NCBI GenBank assembly: GCA_003508835.1
Contig: PUFA01000081.1
Location: 4,278,001 to 4,342,000 of the forward strand
Length of the DNA: 64,000 bases
DNA from: Eonycteris spelaea
Taxonomy: Eukaryota > Chordata > Mammalia > Chiroptera > Pteropodidae
Direction of reading: 5' to 3'
The first letter of the stretch is position 1, and the number at the start of each line of letters is the position of its first letter. This document shows positions 10,291-22,745 of the stretch, piece by piece. Position numbers and translations under genes: made by a program. Under the pieces are notes generated by a model, which did not search any database, was not told the DNA's origin, and was given only the letters and a program-made list of their open reading frames with translations.

Positions 10291-13200
10291 TTGAAGCTTC
10301 CTATCTGGACCCCAGTTAAGAGAGACTTATGAGACCTTTTTTAATACTTTCTTCTTTATTTCCTGTAGGTCATTATTCTTATCACTTTTCTTTCTCTTTA
10401 ATTTCCCTATGTCTGTGTTCACAGTAACTGCTCTGTCCCAAAATATCTTTTAAAAGCATTATGGCAAATATTCTGATGGATTACATACTTTCTGTCCTAC
10501 AGATGCACATTTATATGTGTCATTCATAAACTAACATTTATTTACAGTAAATGAATATATCACTTTGTTACATACACAAGTAAGTTTACCTATCTCTTCT
10601 TCACGTATTTGAAGTCAGCATCACAGTTTAAAAATGAAAATGAAAAAATTAGCTAATATATGCCTTTGTTCATTTTTCTATGGGTTGCTATAAACAAAAT
10701 GAAAGTGATTACATTTCTCATGTGTCTGCACAAATCTAATTATTTATCTGATAAACAATGAAGAAGTTTGACAATTAACTTTCAAATAGGTGGTGTGCTA
10801 TAGAAAAGCCAACTTGATAATTTAGCTAAGATTAGAATTTAAAACATTTAGAAAGAGCGACACTGGATTATTATTATGGATTATCTGACTCATTGTGCTT
10901 GTTTTTTATTTTCTTTGATTTTTCTTTAACTAAACTTCCAAATCACTTGCAATTTTTCCATGGTCACCTAGTTGGCCCTCTTTCCTAGATTTGCTCTCTT
11001 TCTCTATTTATCACCCTTTTTCTTGTTTGCATTATCTTGCTGAGCGTGTACATGTATATGTGCATTTTAAATTATAGACTGGCATTTTAGGAAAAAACAG
11101 ACATATCAAGCAATGATTCATCACATCCCACATTGAAGGCAATGAGGCCTCTTCAAAATCAGCCCTTCGGTTGCTTTAATGCTATGGGTCATTTCACATC
11201 CCAACAAGTAAATCTTATAATCATCCATCTTGCAGAATGCAGTATCTTATATTTTAATAATATTCCAAGAAAATACAACTACAACTCAATAGAAGAGAAA
11301 AATACAAAATCACTTCCCATTAACCTAGAGCATTAATTTGCATTGCACATTGCAGATTACAATGAATAATAGGTTCTTTCACATTTATTTTTTAAGCATA
11401 ATCTTAATCAGTATTAAAAATATATTGGATTCTTTCTCTGGCTTAAGCACTTTGCTGAAGGAGAAAACTTGAAATTTGTCATTGAACCTGTTCTTTTATC
11501 TTTCATGTGACTAATTTTGTTAAGATTTAACTGTAAGAACTATTTAGAGTGCTGGAACTTCTAAAAGAAACATTATATTAGCTTTTCCTTTTTGGTGCTT
11601 ACTGTCTTGTACAGAAGATATGTTAACTCACAAATTAAGGATGTTTTCCAGAACATGGGTAGAGTGTTGTGAGAACAGAGTCCAGAAGAAATAATTCAAT
11701 CCAAGGAAATTTAATATACAAATACACTTCATTAAATAAAACAAATTAATATATAATATTATTTATCTTTATGGAACTTTCTCATATGTGCTTAAAAGCA
11801 CTTGTTAGCATTCATTAACTTTTTGACTTTTTTTCAAGGGTACATTGAAAGTATAGCTTTTTGTCTAGATCTCTCCTAACATTATTACTCATCCTATAGG
11901 AGAAAAAAAGTATGTATGGTCTGCTTCTCATAGTGATATCTTTTTGTTGTTTTGTTTTGTCATCTTTAGTTTGCTTTGTAACAATAGGTGTTAGCATTAA
12001 ATTTGCAGTTGGAATGTTTGGTCTCTTAAATGAAAATGTTAGAGGGTGACTAAATTCATCTATCCATTTTCAGCTATTCTATCTATTGCTATTATGACAA
12101 AAAAATGAACAACTTTATAATATGCATTTGTGATAGCCCTCTAGTTTTATATGACAAAGAAAAAGTTTTATCTTGTTGACCTAAGTTTAGTTGCTTAGTG
12201 TGTTATGGAAGCTACACTATATGCAAATAAGGTGGTAAGTTGCAGATGGGCACATAAGCATAACTCTCCTCTGCTTATGTTAATGTTCCATTGTCAATTG
12301 GATTTCAAAAAATAATTAAAAAGAAAACATGTTCAAAGAAATATTTTCCTTATTACTCCTTTTGTTTTGGCCAATTAGTGAAATTATTGTCCTTTATACT
12401 ATTAGCATTCACAAAACCCGTATTTATATCTTCTATAAGATACATTTTCTTCTCTTCAGAGTGAAAGAGGATTATACAAAACATAGGCAATTAATCACAC
12501 TATGTGAACTTACAAACTTGCATTTAGTTAAGGAATGACCAAGTGGCTTCATCTCACTTTAAAACTCATCCATGCCTGTGTTGCAAAGAACCATGAAGCT
12601 AAATCTAAGCTCTGAAAGAAAGGGTGCCTGAATTAATTAGAATGGTTGACATAAATAAAGGAGACATAGGATCAGCATTTATGCCAAATATTTGACATGC
12701 CTGTTCTAATTCTTTCTGGACTATTTCATTATGAAGGGTAACTGATTTACTAAGAAATAGGGTTTAAGTTTTCATTTCCTTTGAATAAGACTAACAGAAA
12801 TTGTTCTCTGTTCTCCTTGAGATAGATATATTTGCTATGACATGTTATCTAGTCCTATTTTTAATTTTCTAAAACATCTGTTGTTCCTAAAAATAAATTT
12901 ACTTCTAAAAACCTATATGGTCTTTTAATTTTTTCTTTCTACAATTACAATTTTAGGGAAAATAAAAACAAGGTTATAAAATAATTTTATGATAATTTTA
13001 TTTAATATGACTTAAAGGCACAAGGAAATTAATCTTTAGAACATTTTTGCACAAGGTAGAGTATTACTTCCTAATCTATTTCTATATCATTTACTGAGGT
13101 GAGATAAAGAATTGCTAAGAGAACAGTTTCCAAAAGCACTATATGTTTTGTGGGTGGTTAACCAATATCAGAATCATCTTGCCAGACTTTTATATGGGAC

Positions 13201-14049
13201 ATATGTTTTGATTTTATATAAATTTACATAGCGCCATAATGTAAGATTGTATTACATATAGTTTTCTTATGACCCATCTCTATCGTAAGTGGAATGGAAG
13301 TTTTAATGAGGAGCAACAAACTTCTTGAAATACCCTTAACACAAAGAGGAAAGTTATGTCCCAGCTACCACTCATCAAGGAAGATTCAGCCCATTCTCTA
13401 GTTTCCATCAGTCAGGCTCACAGCATCCCAATTCAAAAACTATAGCAATCTGCCTACAAATTGCACTTTCTCCAAATGCTGTGAACACATTTATGTTTTC
13501 CCTGCTCTTTTAAAACCAATCAAACAAAAACAATAAAAATAACAAGAGAAAAAAATTAGCAAGGCAGCCTTAATTTTTCAAAATTTCTTAGAGAATAAAG
13601 TTCAGAGTTAGTTCTGAATCTCATTGGCATTTCTCTGAAATGTTATGTAAATTATTCGATGGCAATTAACAGGACATCACGTGGGGGCATAAAGATGTTT
13701 TTAACTCTACTGAGATAAATGAGGCAAGAGGCCCAAAATGTGGGAGAGCATGATAGTAATTTCATCTAAATATTGGGCATGCACTATTCTTCTTTTTTTT
13801 TTTTTATTGAGCTCTTTCTACAAGGCCATTCATATCAGCCATTACGTTTCTTTTCCCAATGTAATGTGCTTTTCTTTTGGATCAAGCCAGACTGAGGTTT
13901 CTGTCCATTAACCAGATATTATAAAGCAAATGTGCAATTCAAAAGAAATGAAGTATTTTAATGCATAGTAATAACCTGAATTAGATATTTGTATCTAAAA
14001 CATGCTAAGAGAGATAGAGACAAACATTGGCTCTCAGAATAGTTACAGG
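10291..14049. other. Unassigned AT-rich sequence, no gene seen
   Basis: Nearly 3.8 kb in which I recognise no exon, RNA gene or repeat family. Short poly-A/T runs occur (for example 13793-13806). Small open frames (60-69 codons) have no recognisable domains. Confidence 0.55.
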
Positions 14050-14215
14050 TCATGTGTTTTTAGTCTGAGGTCCATAGATGAGCTAAAGGGATTCCATAAA
14101 CACCCTGAAATTATAAGCGGAATTATATGTAAATATGTTTGAGTTTTCTCTATGAGAAGGGAGTATAGAACATTGATCAATTTCTCAAAAAGAGTGAGTA
14201 AAAAATCAGAACCAC
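14050..14215. mobile_element. Small ancient DNA-transposon-like (MER) repeat
   Basis: The segment follows a well-known mammalian MER consensus of the type '...ggtccatgga...tccatgaaccccctgaaattgtatgca...ttctcaaa...gttaagaaccac'. Here it reads 'ggtccatagatg' (14070-14081), 'accctgaaattata' (14102-14115), 'tttctcaaaaagag' and 'cagaaccac' (14199-14207). Such short elements are non-autonomous DNA transposons lacking a coding region. I cannot name the family with certainty. Confidence 0.55.
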
Positions 14216-15240
14216 AAATTTATATTCAAATTGTAAAACTGTGTTTCTTCTATCATCTATGCTATAAAACAAACAAAACTCTCCATTTTATTTTTCTTTT
14301 AGGGACACAGCTGTACTGGAACATGTACAGCTGTTCATGGAAAATGTGGGGCAGAAAATGGGAAATAAGTATGCCACTTATAGGTGATGTCATGGGAATG
14401 GTACATGCTGAGGCATGCCTCAGATTTTTATCCCAAAACTAGAAAGTTAAATAGAGAACCCTTTGGGGTCTCTCCCAATGCAGAGTCGATGATTCATTGA
14501 GGAAGGAGAGACAAAATAAAGCCAGCCTATGAACAGAGTGCAATTTCCTCCTCCTTGCTACCAAACCTAGGAAACAGAAGAGACATAGAAAAAGAAAGAG
14601 AAAATTAGATCAACCAGTATTTCTGGCTTCACTCATTTAGGACATACTCACTGAGCTTCTATGGTTAATCGATACTTTATGTAGAATATGGATTTTTTTT
14701 GGTATCAGATGCTGCACCAGTTTTCTTTTTTTTGAAATATAATAAAAATGTCTATTGCATATATCACTTTGACATCAATAAGTATTTATGGAAAGGCACA
14801 AAAATAAAAAAAATACAATGGCTAATTAGCAGTGAAATTTGAAGTTGTAATTTATCTATTAAGTATTACTTTACAACATTGCAACAGAGCTATGAGATGG
14901 GTCCCATGCAAAATTCAGACCAGTGATTGACAAAAAACTGAGTCTTAGGAAGGTACATAAACTTGAAATTTGAACAGGGTCAGTCAAACTTTTTAACCAA
15001 TAAATGGAAGATTTGCTGTCTTTCTCAGTCATTATTGATTTGATTTTTTCAGCTAAAAATAGAAAAACATAATATGAAAGACTACCACCTTGGGTGCAAA
15101 AATGAGTACTGCAAAAGGATAGGATAAGGGAGGTGGGCTTAACAGAAAGCATGTGAAAGAAACTATCAATTATGTAGTTCATTGTAAGTGAAAAATGTTG
15201 AGTGTGTATAACCGTGCCAAAACAAGACAAAAACAAAGCC
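14216..15240. other. Unassigned sequence, no gene seen
   Basis: No exon or named repeat was recognised. The 129-codon minus-strand frame at 14871-15260 is the longest here. It starts inside the AAAC microsatellite and shows no domain, so it is probably chance. Confidence 0.55.
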
Positions 15241-15266
15241 ACAAACAAACAAACAAACAAACAAAC
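15241..15266 (+). repeat. (ACAA)n microsatellite
   Basis: Perfect ACAA tetranucleotide run of about 6.5 units, preceded by imperfect AAAAC units from about 15219. It may be the remains of an A-rich retroposon tail, but no element was recognised next to it. Confidence 0.95.
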
Positions 15267-15454
15267 TTCCGCCAGAGATAAGTGTTTAAAATAAGGATGG
15301 TGTTAAATTCTAATCTTCCTGAATTAAACCAGCATATGTTCTATATTTTGCATCACTTTTACCAACACTGACAAACTGATGGGAGTTGGAACTGTACTTA
15401 GGCAGTAATAATATTTAGATTTAACCTTTAGATTTTGTCTATAATCAGAACATC

Positions 15455-15672
15455 AGTTCAGTAATGTTAAGAGCATGGACTCTGGAACCAGTCTGCTTGG
15501 GTTCAAATCTCAGCTTTCCCACTCAGAGATGTTATTAGATGTCACTTAAGCTTTCTATGCCTCACTGCCTCATCTATAAAATGGAAATATTAGCATACCT
15601 TCTTCAAAGATCCCTGAGAGGATAAGTTAATATGTCTAAACAATTTTGAACATTGTAAATATGCTAAGGATA
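15455..15672 (+). repeat. MIR SINE, nearly full length
   Basis: The tRNA-like head is clear: 'gttaagagcatggactctgg' at 15466-15485, then 'cttgggttcaaatctcagct' (the B-box region) at 15494-15513. The core follows ('gatgtcacttaagctttcta', 15538-15557; 'cctcatctataaaatgga', 15569-15586), then 'gagaggataagtta' and a decayed 3' end. This is the best-preserved MIR in the window. Confidence 0.93.
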
Positions 15673-15675
15673 TGT

Positions 15676-16489
15676 TAAGAGAAAAGATACTGTATGTAAA
15701 GAAAGAATTTTTAGCACGAAAAAGAAAAGTTTTAGTGGGAATTTACCAACAGATGGCTAGAGAAATAAAGTAGTATCAAAAAAGTTACTTGGAGAGAGAA
15801 ATAGTTTTGTTTTTGCCTCAGGATTATTTAGTTACCTGTCACTCCCTAGAGGTATTCAATCAGTTAGCATGTCTTAGAGAAGATCTGAACATCAGGTGGA
15901 GAATATGAAATAGGTAAATTTGGATTATAATTATTTTTTTGTTTTATTAATTTTGTTTAGAGAGTGAAATAAAAAAACAATTATGCAATACCGAAGGTTA
16001 CAAAAGTAAAAGTAATGTAGTCCCTCCAAGTTCATTAAACTCCATTCCTCAGAAATATTCAGTTTTATATCCTCCGGTGGTTACCATGATAATAAGAAAT
16101 ATACAGAAACTTTTGGTCACATGATTTATTTATGTTTTTTAATATATGTCATTTCTCCACTGGGAAATATAGAATTAATAAACTTATCTTATTTCAGACC
16201 TCTTTTCCTTTATCCACACCATTATTATTTTTAGTTTTATTATGATTATTTTTATTAGTTGTAGTTTACTCTGTTTTTAACTTTAAGCATTATACTTCAA
16301 TAGAGTTAGAATTTGAGTTATTTCCTGAGCAATCATTTTAAATACTATCAACTTCCCAACATGTGAAACAAGCAAATTAGAAATTTCTCCCTATATTTCT
16401 TTAATAATTGTTGAAGAATAACTACCAAATTAGCTATCATCTGCTAGGACATTTATCTTTTCATTATATGATGAATCTCTCTTCTTGGT
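15676..16489. other. Unassigned sequence, possibly a decayed L1 end
   Basis: No exon was recognised. About 15980-16110 vaguely resembles the 3' UTR of old L1s, but too weakly to call. Confidence 0.4.
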
Positions 16490-17385
16490 TTCCTCTTTTC
16501 ATTTGGACAGTTGATTTTTGGTTGGCTAGAAAGTGGACATCTTAGAAATATAAATACATACTTTATAATTCATGTCTTTTTATTCTCTTACTCCTTCAAG
16601 TTTTTTTTTTTTTCCAACTGGAGGCTCAACTATTATTTTAAAAAAATTAAAGTATCTGAATCACTGAATTCCTGAAAATTTATCTATCTTGACCCCATAT
16701 TTGATTGACAGTGTTCTTGAGAACTAAATTCTAGGTTAATAGCAATATTTCTTAATATCCTTATAGGCGTTCAATTCTGAAGATATATATTTTCCTTTGT
16801 AGGAAACTTGATATTATTCTTTCCACCATTCTGATCCTTTAGTGTGGTTATTTTTTATTAATTTATCTGGCCTTATATTCAGTTGGCTTTTCTAGTGTAA
16901 ACATTTTGGATGTTCTTTAGCACAGATAAATTTTAAAATTTTATATAAACTTGCATAAATGAGTTTGGTCTGTATTTTCTCTTCTTGACTTTCTTTGTCC
17001 AATTTTGCTTTCAAAGTATTGCTAGACTTACAAAATAAAAGTGAGAGAAGTTGGCTTTCCTTCATTTTTGTATTATTTTAAACAGTTACCAAATTTGGGA
17101 GATTTGGTAAAATTTAACTGTAAAACAACCTGATGACTTTTGTGTCTGTGTGAGTGAGGAGAATATTCAAGAAATTGACTTATAACTTAATTCATCTCCA
17201 TGTAGACACAATATTCCAATTATTTTCAATGTTTTTTATATTTGTTGAGTATTATTTTACAAGCCAAAAATTTAATTTTTAAAATTCATATCCACTTTTT
17301 AAAATACATATTTTGTTATTTAGTATTGCATAGTCTCCTAGAGTGTTTATTAATTTTGTTATTCATATATTCTTTATTGTACCAA
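16490..17385 (-). mobile_element. Old L1M fragment, RT region (left part of a split element)
   Basis: The plus strand follows the reverse complement of the L1 reverse-transcriptase region: the landmark near 16962-17045 (tttggtctgtattttctcttcttgactttc... through ...acaaaataaaagtgagagaagt) and the later part near 17160-17350. Very diverged. It is separated from the matching EN/ORF1 portion at 18430-20200 by about 1 kb of LTR sequence. The two pieces are in the same orientation and in the right order, so they are most simply one L1 broken by later insertions. Confidence 0.6.
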
Positions 17386-17596
17386 ATTTTTTGTCTCTCT
17401 CAGCAGAAGAGAGGCTCTTCCTTCTCCTAGAAGCAGCGAATAGCCATGTTGTGAACTATCTATAGAGTGCCAGCAGGCTGTGGCCAACAGCCAGTAAGAA
17501 GCTGGAGCACTTGTTATATATCCATAAAGGAAATGAATTCTGCCAACAACCTAAATGAGCAGATTCTTCCCTAGGCGGAATACAAAGAAATGGTGC
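17386..17596 (+). mobile_element. MLT-like (MaLR-type) LTR, first part
   Basis: The sequence tracks the middle of a common mammalian MLT-type LTR: 'agccatgttgtgaact' (17442-17457), 'ggccaacagccagtaagaa' (17481-17499), 'gaattctgccaacaacct' (17535-17552). The remainder of the same LTR resumes at about 18247 after another inserted element. Solo LTRs of this class derive from ancient ERVL-MaLR retrotransposons and carry no genes. The exact subfamily is not assigned. Confidence 0.65.
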
Positions 17597-18038
17597 TGTG
17601 ATGGTAATTTTATGTGTCAACGTAATTGCACTAAGGTATGCCAAGACAGCTAATAAAATATTATTTCTGGGTGTTTCTATGAGGGAAGATATTATCATGG
17701 GAATCATTAAACTGGTAAAGAGGATTGATTGCCCTTACCAAGGTGGGTAGGCATCTTTCAATCTGCTGAAGGCCCTAATAGAACAAAAAGATGGAAGAAG
17801 GGTAAATTTGTTCTTTCTGCTTGAACTGGAGCATCCTCTTCTCCTGTCCTTGGACTTCAGCACTCCTGGTTCTTGGGTGCTCAGACTCAGATTGGGACTT
17901 ACACTAATGACCCTCCATTTCTCCGGCTTCCATGTTTGGACTGAATTACAGCACTGGCTTTCCTTATTCTCTACCTTGCAGATGATATATCATGGGAATC
18001 ATCACCATCCATATAATAAATCTCTTCCTATAATAAAA

Positions 18039-18081
<43 letters not shown>

Positions 18082-18138
18082 ATCTGTCATCTATCTCCTA
18101 TTAATTGTATTTCTCTGGAGAATCCTGATTGATACAGG
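17597..18138 (+). mobile_element. Second LTR-like element inserted in the MLT-like LTR
   Basis: Begins TGTGATGGTAATTTTATGTG (17597) and ends GAATCCTGATTGATACAG (18120-18137). Internal landmarks include 'ttctgggtgtttctatgagg', 'ctgaaggccctaatagaac' (17764-17782), 'cttctcctgtccttggactt', and an AATAAA-type signal just before the microsatellite (18012-18023). The TG start, CA-containing end and polyadenylation-like signal fit a retroviral-type LTR. I recognise the family from other mammalian genomes but cannot name it. It splits the flanking MLT-like LTR, so it inserted later. Confidence 0.7.
18038..18081 (+). repeat. (ATCT)n microsatellite inside an LTR
   Basis: About 11 perfect tetranucleotide units near the 3' end of the inserted LTR, followed by a broken unit and more ATCT at 18089-18096. 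In this family a short TA/TC-rich stretch before the 3' end often seeds such expansions. Confidence 0.97.
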
Positions 18139-18246
18139 CACCTTTATTTGAAAGAAAATGCCTGTCAACCCAGAAACCCATATTCAGTGAAATAACATTT
18201 CTAGGCAAACCAAAACTAAGGCATTTTTTTCCCCCTCCATCGATTA

Positions 18247-18415
18247 TGTCGATGAGGTGAGAATGAAGCCCAACCAACATCCTTGATGGTGGGATGCTAA
18301 AGTAAAATCTCAGTTAAGCCATTTCAAACTCTTGAGCCATGGAAATTGTGAGATAAATAAATGTGTGTTCTTTTAAGCTTCTGTACTTATGGTAATGGGT
18401 AACAAGATAATAATA
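18247..18415 (+). mobile_element. MLT-like LTR, second part
   Basis: Continues the LTR of 17386-17596: 'gatgaggtgagaatgaagcc' (18251-18270), 'agttaagccatttcaaactc', then the typical 3' end with 'gaaattgtgagataaataaa' (18341-18360) and 'tgttcttttaagcttct'. The AATAAA (18355-18360) is the expected polyadenylation signal. The 100 bp before it (18140-18246) resembles a piece of L1 ORF1 C-terminal sequence and may be a further small insertion. Confidence 0.65.
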
Positions 18416-18429
18416 ATAAAAAAAAATAC

Positions 18430-20200
18430 GTGCTCTGTTAGATGAAATACACTTCTTTATCTCTAGTAAAACTTTTGACCTTAATGTCAACTAGATTTAT
18501 ATTGGTATAGATAAATCTTCCTGTTGTTGTTAGTGTTTATTTGCATGATAACATCACTTTACATTCTTTTCCTTTCAACCTCCTGTGCCTCATATTTAAA
18601 GTGTATCTTTTCTAAGAAACATGTAGTTTGTTTTTGTGATTTTTTGTTGTTATTATTTTATTCAGTAAGAAGACTTCATCATTTATTTAGTCTATTTACA
18701 GACACTCGCTATTCAATTTTAAATCTTCCTAAACATTTTTATGTTCATTTTTCTTTTTTTTGCCTCATTTTATATGAAGAGTTTTTATTGTTTTCATTTT
18801 CCTCTATTCTCTTGTTATGTGTACATTTTTAATCTTCTTTCATTGGCTTCCTAGATATTAAAACATTCATTCTCAAATTAATATAGTTTAATATAAATTA
18901 GTACTCATTTCCAAGACAATTTCACTTATCATTCTCCTGCTGTTTCTGTCATTGTTGTCACACCTATTTAGACATTATTAACATTTTGTAAATTCAATTT
19001 TCATTTTAGATTTACTCACATAATATAATCTTTTCAATCACTATTTATTTCCTACTTTGTTTTTCTGTGTGGAATACTTTCCTTCTACCTGAAATGCTTT
19101 TTAAATTTTTTTCCCTTTAGAATAAGATTGATGATGAAAAGTTGCCATTCTTTCTGTTTGACTAGAAATATTGTTATTTTACTGAATATGAGTTGTTTGG
19201 ATGACAGACAATTTCTTTCACTTAAAGATTCAATTTCATTGTCTTCTGACTTCCATCTTTTTGTTGAGAGTCAGCTTAATTTTAGTGTTGTTTCTTAAAA
19301 GGTTGCTTCTTTTTCTTTATTAAAGAATGCTTCTTTATTTTAATTTTAAGCAGTGTTAAAGTATTAGTATTACATGTTCAGTTGTTATTTACTTTCTATT
19401 TATTCTGCTTGGGCTCCTAGCAATTTTTGAATCTCTGAGTTGATGCATTTCACCAGTTTTGGAAAATCACTTTCGTCACTTTATGAAATATTACTTTTGC
19501 CATTTTTTTCACCTGTGCTTCCTCTGAGACTCAGACTACATATATGTTAAATATATTCACCATGTCTCATAAGTCTTTTACACCTTTTGTGTATCTTCTA
19601 TCTTATTGCTTTTCATGTCAAGTCCGAATATTTTCTGATGACTAATTTTTCAGTTCACTTATTCCTTCTACTATCTACAGGTAAACTCATTTATTAAGTT
19701 CTTAATTTCAGTTATTTTTTATTTCTGCAGTTTCTATGTGGATCTTTTTATATAGAGACTGATTCTTAGTAAATTCCTTTGTTATATCATCTATTTCCTT
19801 GAAGTATACAATTATTTTTACTAAAATCTAACAACGACAGTGTCTATATCACTTGTATTTCTATTTGTATTCACTCTAGTCCCCGTGCATTTATTTATTC
19901 ATCTATCCATTTATTCATTTGTATCTGCATGCATATATATATGCATACATATATTTATCTGTACGTATTCACTTATTTAGTTAGTAAGCCTGGTAATTTT
20001 TTGATTAAATGCCAGATATTGGGTATAACAATTATTGAGGCCATGTATGTTTTTCTTCTTCCTCTAGAGATAATTCACTTTATTATTTGGCAGATAGCAG
20101 ATGAATAGATTATTTGAGTCTAGTGAAGGACTGGGAAGTTTCCAAGTCATGGGGAGGTATTCACAAGTCTTATTTCTAATCTGAGGGTGTTCCAAATGTG
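18430..20200 (-). mobile_element. Old L1M fragment, EN to 5' region (right part of split element)
   Basis: On the plus strand the order is reversed EN (18470-18720), ORF1 C-terminal region ('ttgtcttctgacttccatct' at 19239-19258, then 'gagagtcagct'), ORF1 body (19400-19800, 'cttgggctcctagcaatttt', 'cagttcacttattccttct'), and 5' end text near 19990-20040 ('ttttttgattaaatgccaga'). The L1 at 1-3660 covers the same region and gives an internal comparison. No frame is intact. The right boundary is uncertain and decayed 5' UTR may run on towards 20.9 kb. Confidence 0.7.
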
Positions 20201-22164
20201 AACATGAAGTGTTTATTTACTAGGATTTTCCTCCTTGATGGATTCTGAATTTCAATTTTCCTGTCTAGTAACACAACACTCTCAAAAAGTGCACCAAGTT
20301 TTTAAGCACTTCCTGCATGACTTCTTAACATCTTGCCCCATGCAGCTTAGAATAAGCAAATGCATCAATATGACATTGTGTACCAAATATTAGGCTAATT
20401 TCTTCCTGCTCCTTGTCTGTGAGAAGGCCTTTATTACCTTCACATCTTGGAACTCCATTTTTTCTTTCCTTCCTCTGGAGTACTTGAAATTTTTAATGGT
20501 TTCTTGGTTCTTAGAAGCTGCCTATTTTTCTATTTCTCAGTCATGCACCAAAAATAAGTAAATGTCCAAAAGGGAAAAGCATTATACAGAAAGGTGGGCT
20601 GCATTCCATGAGTTTCCTTTATCTCCAGTTCTGGCCCCTCATGTCTTAGCTCCTTTAGCAGCTCAACTCTTCTTTCAGAAGGATTTGTTTCTATATTTCA
20701 TACCACTTTCCTGACAGTTTTCATTGGGAGAATTTATGTATTACAAGTTATACTAACAAGTTAGAAGTAGAAATCACTGACAAAAATATTTTTGGTCTCA
20801 AGAATTATTTTTGGTTCTCTGAATTCTTCAATTTTATGATAGTTGTTCTATTTTTAGGTAGACAACATGATTTTTTTTTAAATAGCAGTTACATGTCTTT
20901 AATGATCAAGTTCTTTTCATAAAAGCACACTCTGGCTCAAGATATTCTTTTAAAGCAGATGTTATTATTATATTATTTTAGAGTACATGGATTACAAAGA
21001 GTGTGGATAAAGGCTGGTGAGTAAGTTGAAATTTTGTGAGAAGAAAATGGATATTAAATGGGAATTATTATTAACTGAGAGAATGGGCTTTTGTGTGTTA
21101 CCTGTCAAAAAGTGCAGACTATCAAGCAAATCTTGCTTATTTTATATGATTACTAATCATTAACATATTTTGATAGAAGCATATTCGCAATCTTTTCCTT
21201 ACACATTTAAAGCAATAATTTTGTTATTAAATATAAGTTAAACATAGTTTTTGGTGGTAGAGTCAATTCATAATTGAACTATTAATGGAATATAATCCTT
21301 ATACCAATATATCAAATCTTTTGGTTTCTATGTAATTTTTTATAAACTTTCTACAATATTGTTCATGTATAGAATTTTAAAATTTTTTGTTTTCATTATT
21401 TAAAAGGAATAATGCATCTAAACTGTTAGTCCCCTTAGAATTTATTTATTATAAGTCATTATTCATTGTTTATAGTAGTGAAACAAACAAAAGCAATTTT
21501 CTTCTAGGAAAAAAATTACACAAAAAATTAACTTAATGTATGTATGCCTACTGAATCAACATGTACATGGAAATTTGTTTTTAAGTACATTGAACGCTTT
21601 GTAAATCTCACATTTTGTAATTTATGCTGTCTTTTCTTACACGCTTTTTTTTCATGTATCAGGATTAAATTACTTATGAAAAAGCTGTAATAAAACATTT
21701 TTATCTGTCATACATCAACATTTAAAATGCTTAAATGTATCAGTGCTTAAAAATTAAACAAAATTAATCTTGGTACAGACAACAAAAGCAACCTGGAATA
21801 CATAAGAAAATAGTTTATTTTATTTTAAGAAAGATCCATTATAACTGGAGACAATACTAATAAGCTTATAAAATCAAAATTGTAAAATTTAGCCATAAAT
21901 CATTTTTTGATGGCTTCATGTTTTCTCTGTGTAACAGTAGGTAAGAATCTTTAATTTTTTAAATTATAATTTATACTACATTTTTACCCCACATTACCCA
22001 AAACGTTAAAAGATACTTAAGAGTGACTTGTTTACTTGATTGGACGTTTGGTTTAATATTTTTATGGAAGAGGATTTCGGGACTTAATATTTAGAGAGGA
22101 TAACTTTGGTCTTTGGTTTCAAATGTAAGTCCATAAATTCTAGTTTCACTATATAAAGCTATTT
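20201..22164. other. Unassigned AT-rich sequence, no gene seen
   Basis: No exon, RNA gene or named repeat was recognised beyond possible decayed L1 5' sequence at the left edge. A and T homopolymer runs are frequent. Confidence 0.5.
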
Positions 22165-22290
22165 TTTGTTAATAATAGCATCTACATCATAATCCTATGT
22201 TTTGAGGATTAAATAAACTAATATATGTGAGATTCTAGAACATTGCCTGGACTACAGTATGTATTCAAAAAGTATTAATAAGTATGATTA
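22165..22290 (+). repeat. MIR SINE 3' fragment
   Basis: Matches the 3' half of MIR: 'ttttgaggattaaataaact' (22200-22219), 'agaacattgcctggactaca' (22237-22256), then 'agtattaataagtatgatta'. The tRNA-like head is absent. Confidence 0.75.
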
Positions 22291-22482
22291 TTTAATTTTG
22301 TTAAACCTGTTTTTTTTTTTTTATCTGCTTACTGAGAAAAAAATGTCTTTATGTTTCAGGATTTAGGATTATTATAATAATTAAAATATGTTCAAGGCAC
22401 TCAGGGCTCTTAATATATAGTAGACATTATTATATATAGTTAAATGGTGATAGCAGGATTTTACTATGTAGTAGACATTGTT

Positions 22483-22745
22483 TTTTTTTTTTTTAACTTT
22501 TTATTTTTCAATTAGAATTGACATTTAATATTATTTTATCTTAATTTCAGTCATATGTCATGGTGGTTAGACATTTATACAATTTACAAAGTAATTTCCC
22601 CAATTAATCTGGTATTCACTATTGTAATAACTATACATAGTTCTTGCAGTATTATTGACTATATTCCCTATGCTGTACTTCACATCCCTGTGACTGTTTT
22701 GTAACTGATCTTGATTTTGCTTAAGATACTAATTAGGATCTTAAG
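22483..22745 (-). mobile_element. L1 3' end (L1MA/MB-like 3' UTR), 5'-truncated
   Basis: A poly-T run at 22480-22495 marks the A-tail of a minus-strand insertion. It is followed by the reverse complement of the L1 3' UTR: 'tggtggttagacatttatac' (22561-22580), 'aatttacaaagtaattt', 'ctatacatagttcttgcagt', 'attgactatattccctatgc' (22654-22673). It is better preserved than the other L1 pieces, so probably younger. The 5' truncation at about 22745 is typical of target-primed reverse transcription. The short repeat 'agtagacatt' lies near the tail at 22427 and 22470. Confidence 0.88.

Noticed and set aside
14871..15260. 129-codon minus-strand frame
   Set aside because: The start is in an AAAC microsatellite, the composition is hydrophobic and unpatterned, and nothing is recognised.
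15466..15513. tRNA-gene-like boxes
   Set aside because: The GGTTCAAATC box belongs to the tRNA-derived head of a MIR SINE; no cloverleaf or terminator is present.
15980..16110. Possible old L1 3' UTR fragment
   Set aside because: The resemblance is too weak and short to separate from ordinary AT-rich sequence.
18038..18081. CRISPR-like regular repeats (also 40139-40179, 52196-52250)
   Set aside because: They are tetranucleotide microsatellites with no spacers, in a mammalian genome.
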